Part shown: piece after piece, positions 44,505-54,164 of the stretch | Position numbering within the stretch: position 1 is the stretch's first letter | Layout of the letters: the number at the start of each line of letters is the position of its first letter | Source: Geodermatophilus pulveris | GTDB taxonomy: Bacteria; Actinomycetota; Actinomycetes; Mycobacteriales; Geodermatophilaceae | Assembly (NCBI RefSeq): GCF_900188375.1 | Contig: NZ_FZOO01000005.1 | Coordinates: forward strand, 186,001 to 250,000 | Direction of reading: 5' to 3' | DNA length: 64,000 bases | Position numbers and translations under genes: made by a program | Notes under the pieces: model-generated | What the model was told of the DNA's origin: nothing | Databases searched by the model: none | The model's input: the letters and a program-made list of their open reading frames with translations, nothing else

Positions 44505-45992
44505 GTGTGCGGCATCGCGGGTGGGTGGGGGGACGTGGTCCCCGAGGACGTCGAGGCGATGACCGCCGCCCTCGCGCACCGGGGGCCGGACGACGCCGGC
44601 CTGCACGTGGCCGGCCGGTCGGTCCTCGGCCACCGCCGGTTGTCCATCGTCGACCTGGAGCACGGGGCGCAGCCGATCGTGGACGGCCATGGCGCCGACG
44701 AGGTCGTCGTGGTGGTGAACGGCGAGATCTACAACGCCCCGCTGCTGCGGACCGAGCTCGGCGGCGGCCGCCCCTGGCTGACCGCCTCCGACAGCGAGGT
44801 GGTCCTGCGGCTGCTCGACGGCCGCGACCGCGACCCGCGCGAGGACGCCGCCGCGGCGGCCCGGCTGCGCGGGATGTACGCCTTCGCCGTGCAGCGGGAC
44901 GGCGAGCTCGTGTTCGGCCGTGACCCGGTGGGCATCAAGCCGCTCTACCTGGGCCGCCGGGGTCCGGCCACCGTCTTCGCCTCGGAGGTGAAGGCCTTCC
45001 CGCCCGGCACGCACGACGTGGCGCCGCTGGCGCCGGGCACGCTGTGGTCCTCGCGGTCCGGGGTCACCCGCTTCGCCGCGATCCCCGGTCCCAATCCCGT
45101 GCCCGGGACGGCCGACGGGCACGTGCGGGCGGTGCGGGCGGCGCTGGAGCGCTCGGTGGAACGGCACCTGATGGCCGACGTGCCGGTGGGTGCGTTCCTC
45201 TCCGGTGGGCTGGACTCCAGCGCCATCTGCGCCCTCGTCGGCGCCCGGGTGCCCGACCTGCACACCTTCGCGGTGGGGCTGGCCGGCAGCCCGGACCTGG
45301 CCGCCGCGCGCCGGGTCGCCGAGCACCTGGGCACCGTCCACCACGAGCGGGTCATCGACCCCGGCGAGGTCGCCGCGGCGCTCCCGCACATCGTGTGGGC
45401 GCTGGAGTCCACCGACCCGGACCTGGTGCGCAGCGCCGTGCCCACCTGGTTCGTGGCCGAGCTGGCCGCCCGGCACGTCAAGGTGGTGCTCACCGGGGAG
45501 GGGGCCGACGAGCTCTTCGCCGGCTACCGGTACCACGCCGACGTCCCGCGGCACCTGCTGCACGCCGAGCTGCGGCGCTCGCTGGGCGAGATGCACCACG
45601 TCAACCTGCAGCGGGTGGACCGGATGACGATGGCGCACAGCCTCGAGGCGCGGGTGCCCTTCCTCGACCTGGACTTCGTCGACGCCGCGCTGCGCGTGCC
45701 GGTCGAGCTGAAGCTGCCCGCCGGCGGCCCGGAGAAGTGGGTGCTCCGCGAGGCGGTCGCCGACCTGCTGCCCTCGGAGATCGTGTGGCGCACCAAGGCG
45801 CAGTTCGACGAGGGCAGCGGCGTCGGCGACCTGGTCGACCGGGCGCTGGCCGACTCGTGGGCCCAGGCCGGGGGTGCCGGGGACGAGCCCCTGCGGGCGG
45901 TCCTGGCCAGCGTCGCCTCGCCGGAGATGGTCGCGCACGTCGCCGCCGTCGCCGGGCGCTGGGACGCCGGCCGGCTCGGCGACGTCGCCTGA
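44505..45992 (+). CDS. asnB: Asparagine synthetase (glutamine-hydrolysing)
   Basis: A 495-residue two-domain enzyme. The start gives V-C-G-I-A-G, placing the nucleophile Cys2 at the N-terminus after Met removal. The glutaminase domain has RGPDDAG, LGHRRLSIVDL and NGEIYN. The synthetase domain has the ATP PP-loop SGGLDSS and GEGADELFAGYRY. It converts aspartate to asparagine with ATP. GTG 44505 is fixed by the Cys2 requirement. Upstream, TACGTT (44439-44444) is a possible -10, followed by a tandem CGACCGCGGGG repeat. Confidence 0.92.
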   Translation: MCGIAGGWGDVVPEDVEAMTAALAHRGPDDAGLHVAGRSVLGHRRLSIVDLEHGAQPIVDGHGADEVVVVVNGEIYNAPLLRTELGGGRPWLTASDSEVVLRLLDGRDRDPREDAAAAARLRGMYAFAVQRDGELVFGRDPVGIKPLYLGRRGPATVFASEVKAFPPGTHDVAPLAPGTLWSSRSGVTRFAAIPGPNPVPGTADGHVRAVRAALERSVERHLMADVPVGAFLSGGLDSSAICALVGARVPDLHTFAVGLAGSPDLAAARRVAEHLGTVHHERVIDPGEVAAALPHIVWALESTDPDLVRSAVPTWFVAELAARHVKVVLTGEGADELFAGYRYHADVPRHLLHAELRRSLGEMHHVNLQRVDRMTMAHSLEARVPFLDLDFVDAALRVPVELKLPAGGPEKWVLREAVADLLPSEIVWRTKAQFDEGSGVGDLVDRALADSWAQAGGAGDEPLRAVLASVASPEMVAHVAAVAGRWDAGRLGDVA

Positions 45993-46062
45993 CCGGCGCG
46001 GCCCCGGACGGGACAGCGGGGCCCGTGCGGCCGCACGGACCCCGCTGCGCACCCGGTGGGGA

Positions 46063-47073
46063 TCAGGCGATGAAGCCGTTCTCCCGCAGGAACTCCTGGG
46101 CCACGTCGGCGTACTGCTCGCCGCCGTTGTCCACCTGCGAGTTGAGCTCGGTGATCGTCTCGTCGGTGAGCAGCTCGGCGATCGGCGCCATGATCTCGGC
46201 GATTGCCGGGTGCTCGTCCAGGACCTCCTGGCGGACGGTGAGCGCGCCGTTGTAGGGGACGAAGAAGTCCCGGTCGTCCTCCAGGACGACGAGGTCGTTG
46301 GAGACGATCCGGGCGTCGGTGGAGAAGACCTCGCCGAAGGCGCAGGTGTCCCCGACCTGCGTGTAGATCAGCCCCAGGTCCAGCTCGACGACGTCGGTGA
46401 ACGCGAAGCCGTAGGCGTCCTGCAGGCCGGGCAGGCCGTCGTCCCGGTTGAGGAACTCGCTGGCCGCGCAGATCGACCCCTGGTCGGGGTTGGCCGCCAC
46501 GAACTCGGCGGCGTCGCTGGTGGTCTCCAGCCCCTCCTGCTCGGCGAGCTCGGCGGAGGTCGCGATCCGGTAGGTGTCCTCGAAGGGCGCCGGCTCCAGC
46601 CAGGCGACACCGTTCGCGGCATCGGCCTCGGACACGGCCGCGAAGAGGTCGTCGGGCAGGTCGTCGGTGGTGTTGCCCAGGATGTTCACCCAGCCGGTGC
46701 CGGTGTACTCCCAGTACATGTCGATGTCGCCGGACTGCAGGGCGGCCCGGACGGTGTCGGTCCCGGTCAGCCCGGTCTGGTCGGCGACCTCGGCGCCGGC
46801 CGCCTGCAGCGCGGCGATGGTGATCTGGCCGAGGACCACCGACTCGGTGAACTCCTTGGACCCCACGGTCAGCGAGGCCCCCGACAGGTCGTGCTCCTCG
46901 GCGATGGAGCCGCCGCCGGCGGCGGCCGCGCCGCCCCCGCCGCCCCCGCCGCCCCCGCCGCCCGCGTCGCTCAGGTCGGTGTCGCCGCCGCACGCGGTGA
47001 CCAGCAGCGCGGTCAGCCCCAGCGCCGCGGTCACGGGCCACGCCCTCGTGGCCCTCGTCGTCCTCGTCGTCAT
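46063..47073 (-). CDS. Osmoprotectant (glycine betaine-type) substrate-binding lipoprotein
   Basis: A 336-residue OpuAC/OsmF-type binding protein. The lipobox LLVTAC lipidates Cys28. A run of 11 glycines then links to the ligand-binding domain. The family block VGSKEFTESVVLGQI is present, as are TGLTGTDTVRAALQSGDIDMYWEYTGT (split) and the late FSTDARIVSNDLVVLEDD. It captures quaternary amines outside the membrane for the permeases encoded next. It is the last gene of the four-gene operon (minus strand), 55 bp after the permease. Confidence 0.92.
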   Translation of the reverse strand: MTTRTTRATRAWPVTAALGLTALLVTACGGDTDLSDAGGGGGGGGGGGAAAAGGGSIAEEHDLSGASLTVGSKEFTESVVLGQITIAALQAAGAEVADQTGLTGTDTVRAALQSGDIDMYWEYTGTGWVNILGNTTDDLPDDLFAAVSEADAANGVAWLEPAPFEDTYRIATSAELAEQEGLETTSDAAEFVAANPDQGSICAASEFLNRDDGLPGLQDAYGFAFTDVVELDLGLIYTQVGDTCAFGEVFSTDARIVSNDLVVLEDDRDFFVPYNGALTVRQEVLDEHPAIAEIMAPIAELLTDETITELNSQVDNGGEQYADVAQEFLRENGFIA

Positions 47074-47128
47074 GCGTGTGTTCCTCTCGGGTGGCCGGTG
47101 GTGCTCGGACGGTGCGCTCGGTGGCGGC

Positions 47129-47911
47129 TCACAGCCCCTTGGGCTTGAGGAGGTCCTCCGCGATGCCCGCCAGGTGGTCGACGAGCAGGGCGAGGACGGC
47201 GCTGAGGATCGCGCCGGTGAGGGAGACGAGGATCCGGTTGGTGGAGAAGCCGGCCACGATCAGCGTCCCCAGCCCGCCGCCGTTGATGTAGGCGGCGAGG
47301 GTGGCCGTGCCCACGTTGATCACCAGCGCCGTCCGGATGCCGGCCAGGATGACCGGGACGGCCAGCGGGAGCTCCAGCCGGCGGAGCACCTGGGCCTGGG
47401 ACAGCCCCATCCCCCGGCCGGCCTCCAGGACCGCGTCGTCGACCTCCTCCAGCCCGACCATGGTGTTCCGCAGCACCGGCAGGACGGCGTAGACGACCAG
47501 CCCAACGACGGCGGCCCAGAAGCCGAGGAAGAAGAAGACGACGGCCAGCAGGGCCAGCAGGCCGATGGTCGGCACCGCCTGGCCGATGTTGGCCACGGTC
47601 AGCAGTGCGCCCCGGACCCGGCGGGTGAACGGACGGGTCAGCACGATCCCCAGCGGCACGGCGATCAGGACGACCAGGACGGTGGAGACCGCCGTGAGCG
47701 CGACGTGCCGCAGCAGGGTCTCCCGGATGGTCGCGGCGTTGAGGCTGCGCGCCTCGATGGAGTCCAGGGTCTGGCTGCTGACGTAGAGCCACAGCACCAG
47801 GCACACGACGGCGAGCACCACCGGCAGGGCCACCCAGCCCACCCACCGCCGCTGCCCGTCGCCGCGGTCGGTGGACGCGGGGCGGGTGACCCCACGGGCC
47901 GGGGCGGTCAT
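47129..47911 (-). CDS. Osmoprotectant ABC transporter permease (ProW/OpuB-type)
   Basis: A 260-residue permease with about six hydrophobic segments and the BPD_transp motif around GLEEVDDAVLEAGRGMGLSQAQ. GQAVPTIGLLALL is typical for the OpuCB/OpuCD family. The ATG overlaps the ATPase stop (ATGA). The N-terminal ~20 residues are polar. The operon has two different permeases, so the channel is likely a heterodimer. Confidence 0.92.
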   Translation of the reverse strand: MTAPARGVTRPASTDRGDGQRRWVGWVALPVVLAVVCLVLWLYVSSQTLDSIEARSLNAATIRETLLRHVALTAVSTVLVVLIAVPLGIVLTRPFTRRVRGALLTVANIGQAVPTIGLLALLAVVFFFLGFWAAVVGLVVYAVLPVLRNTMVGLEEVDDAVLEAGRGMGLSQAQVLRRLELPLAVPVILAGIRTALVINVGTATLAAYINGGGLGTLIVAGFSTNRILVSLTGAILSAVLALLVDHLAGIAEDLLKPKGL

Positions 47912-49140
47912 CGCCGCCGGTCCCGGATCGTCCCCGCGGCCTCGTCCCGCCCGTCGTCGAGGCCCAGCCGGGCCGCGCGCTGGTCGTCGCTGCGCATGGT
48001 CCGGATGGCCTCGGTGATCCGGTCGATGTCGACGACGCCCTGGTAGACGCCGTTGCCGTCGACGACGGTGGCGATGCTGTACCGGGCGGTGATGAGCTCG
48101 TTGAGGGCGTCGCTGAGGGTGGCGTGCGGCTCGACGACCGCCTCCGGCACCATGCCCACCTGGTCGAGCGGACGGCCGTCGGCGCGCTGCAGGTCGGCGC
48201 GGCCGACCCAGCGGCGGGGCCGGCCCTGCGCGTCGAGGACCAGGACGGCGCTGCCCGGGGAGGAACGCAGCACCCCGAGCGCCTCCTCCGCCGACGTCCC
48301 CTCGGGCACGGTGGCCCAGGGGCTGAGCTCGATGTCGCGGACCCGGCTGAGGTTCAGCCGCTTGAGCGAGGCGCCGGCGCCGATGAAGTCGCGGACGAAG
48401 CCGTCGGCCGGGTGGGTGAGGATGGTCTCGGGTGTGTCGTACTGCACCACCTCGGACCCCTCGCGCAGGATGGCGATCCGGTCGCCCATCTTGATCGCCT
48501 CGTCGATGTCGTGCGTGACGAAGACGATGGTCTTGCGCACCTCGGCCTGCAGCCGGAGGAACTCGTTCTGCAGCCGGTCGCGGGTGATGGGGTCGATCGC
48601 GCCGAAGGGCTCGTCCATCAGCATGACGTCGGGGTCGGCCGACAGCGCCCGGGCCACCCCGACGCGCTGCCGCTGACCGCCGGAGAGCTCCTTGGGGTAG
48701 CGGTCCCGGTACTCGGCCGGGTCCATCCGCACGGTGGTCAGGAGCTCGTCGACGCGGTCGGCGATCCGCTGCCTGTCCCAGCCGAGGAGCCGGGGCACCG
48801 TGGCGATGTTGTCCGCGATCGTCATGTGCGGGAACAGGCCGATCTGCTGGATCACGTAGCCGATGCGCCGGCGCAGCTGGTCGGGGTCGGCGTGGGTGAC
48901 GTCCTCGCCGTCGAGCACGATCCGCCCGGACGTCGGCTCGATGATCCGGTTGATCATCTTCATGGTCGTCGTCTTCCCGCACCCCGACGGGCCGACGAGG
49001 ATGACGATCTCCCCCGCCCGGACGTCGAGCGTGAGGTCGTCCACGGCCGGCCGGTCCTGCCCCGGGAAGGTCTTGGTCAGGTGCTCCAGCCGGATCATGG
49101 GGCGGTCGGTGTGCGACCCCGGGGTCGGGGAGTCGGTCAT
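47908..49140 (-). CDS. Osmoprotectant ABC transporter ATPase with CBS domains
   Basis: A 410-residue ATPase: Walker A GPSGCGKTT, Q-loop QQIGLFPHM, signature LSGGQRQR, Walker B VMLMDEP and H-loop VTHD. The last ~120 residues form a tandem CBS module, which in OpuA senses ionic strength or c-di-AMP to gate uptake. It is translationally coupled at both ends: its ATG overlaps the upstream permease stop, and its stop overlaps the next permease start. A diguanylate cyclase elsewhere in the window is unrelated as far as can be seen. Confidence 0.93.
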   Translation of the reverse strand: MTDSPTPGSHTDRPMIRLEHLTKTFPGQDRPAVDDLTLDVRAGEIVILVGPSGCGKTTTMKMINRIIEPTSGRIVLDGEDVTHADPDQLRRRIGYVIQQIGLFPHMTIADNIATVPRLLGWDRQRIADRVDELLTTVRMDPAEYRDRYPKELSGGQRQRVGVARALSADPDVMLMDEPFGAIDPITRDRLQNEFLRLQAEVRKTIVFVTHDIDEAIKMGDRIAILREGSEVVQYDTPETILTHPADGFVRDFIGAGASLKRLNLSRVRDIELSPWATVPEGTSAEEALGVLRSSPGSAVLVLDAQGRPRRWVGRADLQRADGRPLDQVGMVPEAVVEPHATLSDALNELITARYSIATVVDGNGVYQGVVDIDRITEAIRTMRSDDQRAARLGLDDGRDEAAGTIRDRRR

Positions 49141-49781
49141 CGGAGCCCCTTCGGCGTGGTGAGCCGGCCCAGCACCGTGTAGGCCGCGTCGAACAGGACG
49201 GCCACGACCACCACGCCGAGCGTGCCGGCGAGCACCAGGTCGGCCGCGACCGGCGAGCCCACCCGGGCCAGCCCGTTGAAGATGAGGTTGCCGTAGCCGG
49301 GCCCGTTGACGATCGCGCCGATCGCGGCGATGCCCACCAGGACCACGGTGCTGACCCGGATGCCGGTGAGCACGATCGGCCAGGCCAGCGGCAGCTCGAT
49401 GCGCAGCAGCCGCTGCCGGCGGGACAGGCCCATGCCCAGGGCCGACTCCACGACCGCGGGGTCGACCTGCAGCAACCCGGTGATGGTGTTGCGCACCACC
49501 GGGAGCAGCCCGTAGAGGGTGAGCGCCATGACGACCGGCGTCGTGCCGAGTCCGACGAGGCCCAGGAGCAGCACGAACAGCGCGAACGACGGGATGGTCA
49601 GGAAGGCGCCGGTGACCGCGAGGACCGCCCGGCGGGCGCCGGGCCGGCGGTAGCTCAGCACGCCCAGCAGCACACCGAGGGTCGAGGACAGGGCGACCGA
49701 GAGGGCGACCAGCCAGACGTGCTGGACCCCCAGCGTCAGCACGTCGTCGCGCCGGCTCCAGACGAACTCCAGGAAGTCCAG
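49137..49781 (-). CDS. Osmoprotectant ABC transporter permease, first gene of the operon
   Basis: A ~214-residue permease with five to six hydrophobic segments, IPSFALFVLLLGLVGLG and the ESALGMGLSRRQ cytosolic loop. The start is uncertain: the family-like N-terminus LDFLEFVWSRRDDVLTLGVQHVWL begins at a CTG (49781) 7 nt after GAGAGGAG. The nearest standard codon, GTG at 49742, would cut 13 residues off it. A longer frame reaches 50069 but would overlap the divergent phosphoglucomutase. A CTG start is therefore proposed with caution. Confidence 0.8.
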   Translation of the reverse strand: MDFLEFVWSRRDDVLTLGVQHVWLVALSVALSSTLGVLLGVLSYRRPGARRAVLAVTGAFLTIPSFALFVLLLGLVGLGTTPVVMALTLYGLLPVVRNTITGLLQVDPAVVESALGMGLSRRQRLLRIELPLAWPIVLTGIRVSTVVLVGIAAIGAIVNGPGYGNLIFNGLARVGSPVAADLVLAGTLGVVVVAVLFDAAYTVLGRLTTPKGLR

Positions 49782-49989
49782 GACGGCGCTCCTCTCCGTG
49801 TCCGGGCGCGTCGGGGAGGCTCCGGCCGACGCGTTGACCAGGTACTGCGGCTGACGATGGCGAGACCGGGGTGGCGTGGTCAACCCGGGAGGCCGGATCC
49901 GGCACGTCCGCCGCCAGATCGTTGCGCACGGCCCGGCGCCCCGGGGCCCGCCCGTCCGGCCGGGGTCGCGGGGGCGGCGGGTGGCGGGC

Positions 49990-49995
49990 CAGGAT
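49990..49995 (+). promoter_or_regulatory. -10 hexamer CAGGAT of pgm
   Basis: CAGGAT is 6 nt before the pgm ATG. The same hexamer at the same distance precedes the M20 peptidase at 58384. Both genes lack a Shine-Dalgarno and may be leaderless. Confidence 0.4.
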
Positions 49996-50001
49996 CGGCG
50001 C

Positions 50002-51633
50002 ATGACCGACCCCCGCGCCGGACAGCCGGCCCAGCCCGGCGACCTCGTCGACGTCGCCTCGCTGGTCACCGCGTACTACACGCTCGAGCCCGACCCGGCC
50101 GAGCCCGCCCAGCAGGTCGCCTTCGGCACCTCCGGGCACCGCGGCTCGGCGTTCGACCGGGCGTTCAACGAGGCGCACATCCTGGCCACCACGCAGGCCA
50201 TCTGCGAGTACCGCGCCGCGCAGGGGTACGACGGGCCGCTGTTCGTCGGCCGCGACACCCACGCGCTGTCCGAGCCGGCCTGGGCCTCGGCGCTGGAGGT
50301 GCTGGCCGCCAACGAGGTGACCGTGCTGGTCGACGCCGCCGACCGGTACACGCCCACCCCGGCGGTCAGCCACGCCATCCTGCGGGCGAACCGCGGCCGC
50401 TCGACGGGCCTCGCCGACGGCATCGTCGTCACCCCGTCGCACAACCCGCCGCGCGACGGCGGGTTCAAGTACAACCCGCCGAACGGCGGCCCGGCCGACA
50501 CCGACGCGACCAAGGTCATCGCCGCCCGCGCCAACGAGCTGCTCCGGGACGGCCTGGCGGGCGTCCGGCGCACCCCCTTCGCCCGCGCCCGCGCGGCGGC
50601 GCGGCCGCACGACTTCCTCGGCGACTACGTCGACGACCTGCCCTCGGTGCTGGATCTCGACGCGGTCCGCGACGCGGGCGTGCGCATCGGCGCCGACCCG
50701 CTCGGCGGCGCCAGCGTCGACTACTGGGGGGCGGTCGCCGAGCGGCACCGCCTGGACCTCACCGTGGTCAACCCACTGGTCGACCCCACCTGGCGGTTCA
50801 TGACGCTGGACTGGGACGGCAAGATCCGGATGGACTGCTCCTCACCGAGCGCCATGGCCTCGCTGATCGGCGCCAAGGACGACTACCAGGTGGCCACCGG
50901 CAACGACGCCGACGCCGACCGGCACGGCATCGTGACCCCCGACGGCGGGCTGATGAACCCCAACCACTTCCTCGCCGTCGCGATCTCCTACCTGTTCAGC
51001 CACCGCGAGGGCTGGTCCGCGGACACCGCCGTCGGCAAGACGCTCGTGTCGTCGTCCCTCATCGACCGGGTGGTCGGCGGGTTGGGCCGGCGGCTGGTCG
51101 AGGTGCCGGTCGGCTTCAAGTGGTTCGTGCCCGGCCTGCTCGACGGGTCGGTCGGCTTCGGCGGGGAGGAGTCAGCCGGTGCTGCGTTCCTGCGCCGCGA
51201 CGGCAGCGTGTGGACGACGGACAAGGACGGCATCCTGCTGGCCCTGCTGGCCGCCGAGATCCTGGCCGTGACGGGACGGTCCCCGTCGCAGCTGCACGCC
51301 GACCTCACCGGCCGGTACGGGGAGTCGGCGTACGCGCGCACCGACGCGCCGGCGTCCCGGGAGCAGAAGGCCGCCCTGGGGCAGCTGTCGCCGGAGGCGG
51401 TCACCGCCACCGAGCTGGCCGGCGAGCCGATCACCGCGAAGCTCACCCGCGCGCCCGGCAACGACGCGCCGATCGGCGGGCTGAAGGTCACCACGGAGAA
51501 CGCCTGGTTCGCCGCCCGTCCCTCGGGGACCGAGGACGTCTACAAGGTCTACGCGGAGTCCTTCCGGGGCCCGGACCACCTGGCGCGGGTGCAGGAGGAG
51601 GCCCAGGCGGTCGTCACCGCGGCCCTGGGCTGA
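50002..51633 (+). CDS. pgm: Phosphoglucomutase (alpha-D-glucose phosphate-specific)
   Basis: A 543-residue phosphohexomutase interconverting glucose-1- and glucose-6-phosphate. [11 protein letters not shown] opens the first domain. The phosphoserine loop is TPSHNPP. The metal loop is DADADRHG, the sugar loop GFGGEESAG, and the phosphate-binding loop ARPSGTED. Length matches the bacterial Pgm family (~545). ATG 50002 (MTDPRAGQ) fits homologues and the -10 position. It ends at a large hairpin shared with glpK1. Confidence 0.94.
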   Translation: MTDPRAGQPAQPGDLVDVASLVTAYYTLEPDPAEPAQQVAFGTSGHRGSAFDRAFNEAHILATTQAICEYRAAQGYDGPLFVGRDTHALSEPAWASALEVLAANEVTVLVDAADRYTPTPAVSHAILRANRGRSTGLADGIVVTPSHNPPRDGGFKYNPPNGGPADTDATKVIAARANELLRDGLAGVRRTPFARARAAARPHDFLGDYVDDLPSVLDLDAVRDAGVRIGADPLGGASVDYWGAVAERHRLDLTVVNPLVDPTWRFMTLDWDGKIRMDCSSPSAMASLIGAKDDYQVATGNDADADRHGIVTPDGGLMNPNHFLAVAISYLFSHREGWSADTAVGKTLVSSSLIDRVVGGLGRRLVEVPVGFKWFVPGLLDGSVGFGGEESAGAAFLRRDGSVWTTDKDGILLALLAAEILAVTGRSPSQLHADLTGRYGESAYARTDAPASREQKAALGQLSPEAVTATELAGEPITAKLTRAPGNDAPIGGLKVTTENAWFAARPSGTEDVYKVYAESFRGPDHLARVQEEAQAVVTAALG

Positions 51634-51637
51634 CCCA

Positions 51638-51706
51638 CCCCGCGGTGTGTGCACACACCGTCGTCCACACCGGCGACGGACAGCGCTACGTGCACACACC
51701 GCGGGG
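51638..51706. terminator. Bidirectional hairpin between pgm and glpK1
   Basis: CCCCGCGGTGTGTGCAC (51638-51654) and its exact complement (51690-51706) are 35 nt apart. Each arm also contains GTGTGTGCAC, part of a self-complementary TGTGTGCACACA, so alternative structures are possible. Confidence 0.75.
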
Positions 51707-51714
51707 GACGCGGG

Positions 51715-53232
51715 TCAGCTCACGTCCTCGTCCACCCAGTCGAGGCTCTTGGTGACCGCCTTCTGCCAGTTGCGGTAGCTGCGCTCCCGCTCCTCGGCCG
51801 CCATCTGGGGCTCCCACCGCTTGTCCTCGGCCCACTTGGCGGTGAGCTCGTCGAGGTCGGACCAGAAGCCGACGGCCAGCCCGGCGGCGTAGGCGGCCCC
51901 CAGCGCGGTGGTCTCGGCGATCTTCGGCCGGATCACCGGGACGTCGAGCACGTCGGCCTGGAACTGCATGAGCAGCTCGTTGCCGACCATCCCGCCGTCC
52001 ACCCGCAGCTCGGTGAGGTCCACGCCGGAGTCGGCGTTCATCGCGTCCAGCACCTCGCGGGTCTGGTACGCCGTCGCCTCCAGCACCGCCCGCGCCAGGT
52101 GGCCCTTGTTGACGTACCGGGTGAGCCCGACGATCGCGCCGCGGGCGTCGGAGCGCCAGTGCGGGGCGAACAGCCCGGAGAAGGCGGGCACGAAGTAGGC
52201 GCCGCCGTTGTCCTCGACGGTCCGGGCGACGTCCTCGATCTCCGGCGCACTGGAGATCATCCCGAGGTTGTCCCGGACCCACTGCACCAGCGACCCGGTG
52301 ACCGCGATCGAGCCCTCCAGCGCGTACACCGGCTTGCCCTCGCCGAGCTGGTAGCACAGCGTCGTGAGCAGGCCGTTCTGCGACGGGACGGCCTCCTCGC
52401 CGGTGTTGAGCAGCATGAAGTTGCCGGTGCCGTAGGTGTTCTTGGCCATGCCCTTGGTGAAGCAGACCTGGCCGAAGGTGGCCGCCTGCTGGTCGCCGAG
52501 GGACCCGGCGATCGGCACCCCGGCGAGGAAGCCGGCCTTGCGGCCGCGGCCGTACTCCTCGGAGTTCGACCGGATCTCCGGCAGCATCGACACCGGGATG
52601 CCCATCTCCCCCGCGATGTCGGCGTCCCAGGACAGCGTCCGGTAGTCCATGAGCATCGTGCGGGAGGCGTTGGAGACGTCGGTGAGGTGCAGCCCGCCGT
52701 CGGCCCCGCCGGTCATGTTCCAGATCAGCCAGGAGTCGATGGTGCCCATGAGCAGCTCGCCGCGCTCGGCCCGCTCGCGGGCCCCGTCGACGTTGTCGAG
52801 GATCCAGCGCACCTTGGGCCCGGCGAAGTAGGTCGCCAGCGGCAGGCCGACCTTGTCCTTGTACCGGTCGGCGCCGCCGCCGAGGGCGCCGAGCTGCTCG
52901 ACGATCGCCGTGGTGCGGGTGTCCTGCCAGACGATCGCGTTGTACACCGGCTCGCCGGTGGCCCGGTCCCAGACGACGGCGGTCTCGCGCTGGTTGGTGA
53001 TGCCGACGGCGACGACGTCGGAGTGCCCGACGTTGCCGCGGGCGAGCGCCTGGCCGACCACCTCCCGGGTGTTGCCCCAGATCTCGTTCGGGTCGTGCTC
53101 CACCCAGCCGGCGCGCGGGAAGATCTGCCGGTGCTCCTTCTGCCCGACCGAGACCACGGCGCCGTCGTGGTCGAAGATCATGCAGCGGGTGCTGGTGGTG
53201 CCCTGGTCGATGGCGGCCACGTACTGGCTCAC
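51715..53232 (-). CDS. glpK: Glycerol kinase (paralogue 1)
   Basis: A 505-residue FGGY kinase phosphorylating glycerol to sn-glycerol-3-phosphate. Family blocks include [53 protein letters not shown] and [13 protein letters not shown]. It lies 49 bp after glpF on the same strand, forming the glpF-glpK operon. GAGAGGAA precedes the GTG. A second full-length GlpK is encoded at 54165-55673. Confidence 0.95.
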   Translation of the reverse strand: MSQYVAAIDQGTTSTRCMIFDHDGAVVSVGQKEHRQIFPRAGWVEHDPNEIWGNTREVVGQALARGNVGHSDVVAVGITNQRETAVVWDRATGEPVYNAIVWQDTRTTAIVEQLGALGGGADRYKDKVGLPLATYFAGPKVRWILDNVDGARERAERGELLMGTIDSWLIWNMTGGADGGLHLTDVSNASRTMLMDYRTLSWDADIAGEMGIPVSMLPEIRSNSEEYGRGRKAGFLAGVPIAGSLGDQQAATFGQVCFTKGMAKNTYGTGNFMLLNTGEEAVPSQNGLLTTLCYQLGEGKPVYALEGSIAVTGSLVQWVRDNLGMISSAPEIEDVARTVEDNGGAYFVPAFSGLFAPHWRSDARGAIVGLTRYVNKGHLARAVLEATAYQTREVLDAMNADSGVDLTELRVDGGMVGNELLMQFQADVLDVPVIRPKIAETTALGAAYAAGLAVGFWSDLDELTAKWAEDKRWEPQMAAEERERSYRNWQKAVTKSLDWVDEDVS

Positions 53233-53281
53233 GGGTCGTTCCTCTCGGTCGGTGCGGGGGTCGGGCGGGTCGGGGGGCGGG

Positions 53282-54013
53282 TCAGATGGGCACGCGGGAG
53301 AACAGGCCGGCCAGGACCGCGCCGAGCAGCGGGCCGACGACCGGCACCCACGAGTAGCCCCAGTCGCTGCCGCCCTTGCCGCGGATGGGCAGCACCGCGT
53401 GGGCGATCCGCGGGCCGAGGTCGCGGGCGGGGTTGATGGCGTAGCCGGTCGGCCCGCCCAGGGAGGCGCCGATGCCGACGACGAGCAGGGCCACGGGGAG
53501 CGGGCCGAGTTGGATGGGCGTGTCGCCGAAGCGCAGGATGATGTAGACCAGCACGAACGTGCCGACGACCTCGGCGAGCACGTTGTTGGGGATCGACCGG
53601 ATGGTCGGCCCGGTGGAGAAGGTGCCCAGCACGGGTTCGGTCGCCGCGTCGTAGTGGCTGCGGTAGGTGAGCCACGCCAGGACGGCGCCGAGGAACGCGC
53701 CGACGAGTTGTCCGGCCACGTAGACCAGTGACGTGGCGAGGGTGACCGGCACGCCGGGCGCGTACTCGGCCGTGCCGCTCACCGCCAGCCCGAGGGTCAC
53801 CGCCGGGTTGATGTGCGCCCCCGAGCTGGCCCCGGCGAAGACGCCGGCGAAGACGGCCAGCCCCCAGCCGAAGTTGATCAGCAGCCAGCCACCCCCGTTG
53901 CCCAGGGTCTGCGGCAGTACGACGTTCGCCACCACCCCGATGCCGAGGAGCAGCAGGATCGCCGTCCCGACCACCTCGCTGCCGAACACGGTCCACAGGC
54001 TGATCTCGTCCAT
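53282..54013 (-). CDS. glpF: Glycerol uptake facilitator (aquaglyceroporin)
   Basis: A 243-residue MIP channel with six membrane segments and both NPA boxes ([14 protein letters not shown] and [13 protein letters not shown]). The Asp after the second NPAR is typical of glycerol-conducting members. It admits glycerol by facilitated diffusion, and glpK1 traps it by phosphorylation. GAGGAG is 6 nt before the ATG. It is the first gene of the operon, about 77 nt after a well-formed promoter. Confidence 0.95.
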   Translation of the reverse strand: MDEISLWTVFGSEVVGTAILLLLGIGVVANVVLPQTLGNGGGWLLINFGWGLAVFAGVFAGASSGAHINPAVTLGLAVSGTAEYAPGVPVTLATSLVYVAGQLVGAFLGAVLAWLTYRSHYDAATEPVLGTFSTGPTIRSIPNNVLAEVVGTFVLVYIILRFGDTPIQLGPLPVALLVVGIGASLGGPTGYAINPARDLGPRIAHAVLPIRGKGGSDWGYSWVPVVGPLLGAVLAGLFSRVPI

Positions 54014-54096
54014 GCGCTGCTCCTCGTCACCGGTGATGCGTGGGTGCGGATCGACGCCGGGACCGCGGGGGCGACCGGGTGCCGGCTGGAGCGGTG

Positions 54097-54125
54097 ACGC
54101 TATTCACACCGGTGACCGGGGACAA
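54097..54125 (-). promoter_or_regulatory. glpF promoter
   Basis: On the minus strand, TTGTCC (54120-54125) and TAGCGT (54097-54102) are exactly 17 bp apart, about 84 nt upstream of the glpF ATG. The proposed IclR-type operator (54134-54150) lies immediately upstream of the -35. Confidence 0.7.
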
Positions 54126-54133
54126 TGGGTGCC

Positions 54134-54150
54134 GTACGACGATGTCGGAC
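54134..54150 (-). promoter_or_regulatory. Glycerol-regulon operator upstream of glpF
   Basis: Minus strand GTCCGACATCGTCGTAC matches the glpD-iclR intergenic copy GTCCGACATTGTCGAAC at 15 of 17 positions. The core CGACA/TGTCG is an imperfect dyad. Likely bound by the IclR-family protein encoded at 55670-56422. Confidence 0.65.
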
Positions 54151-54164
54151 AGCGCCCGCGCCGG

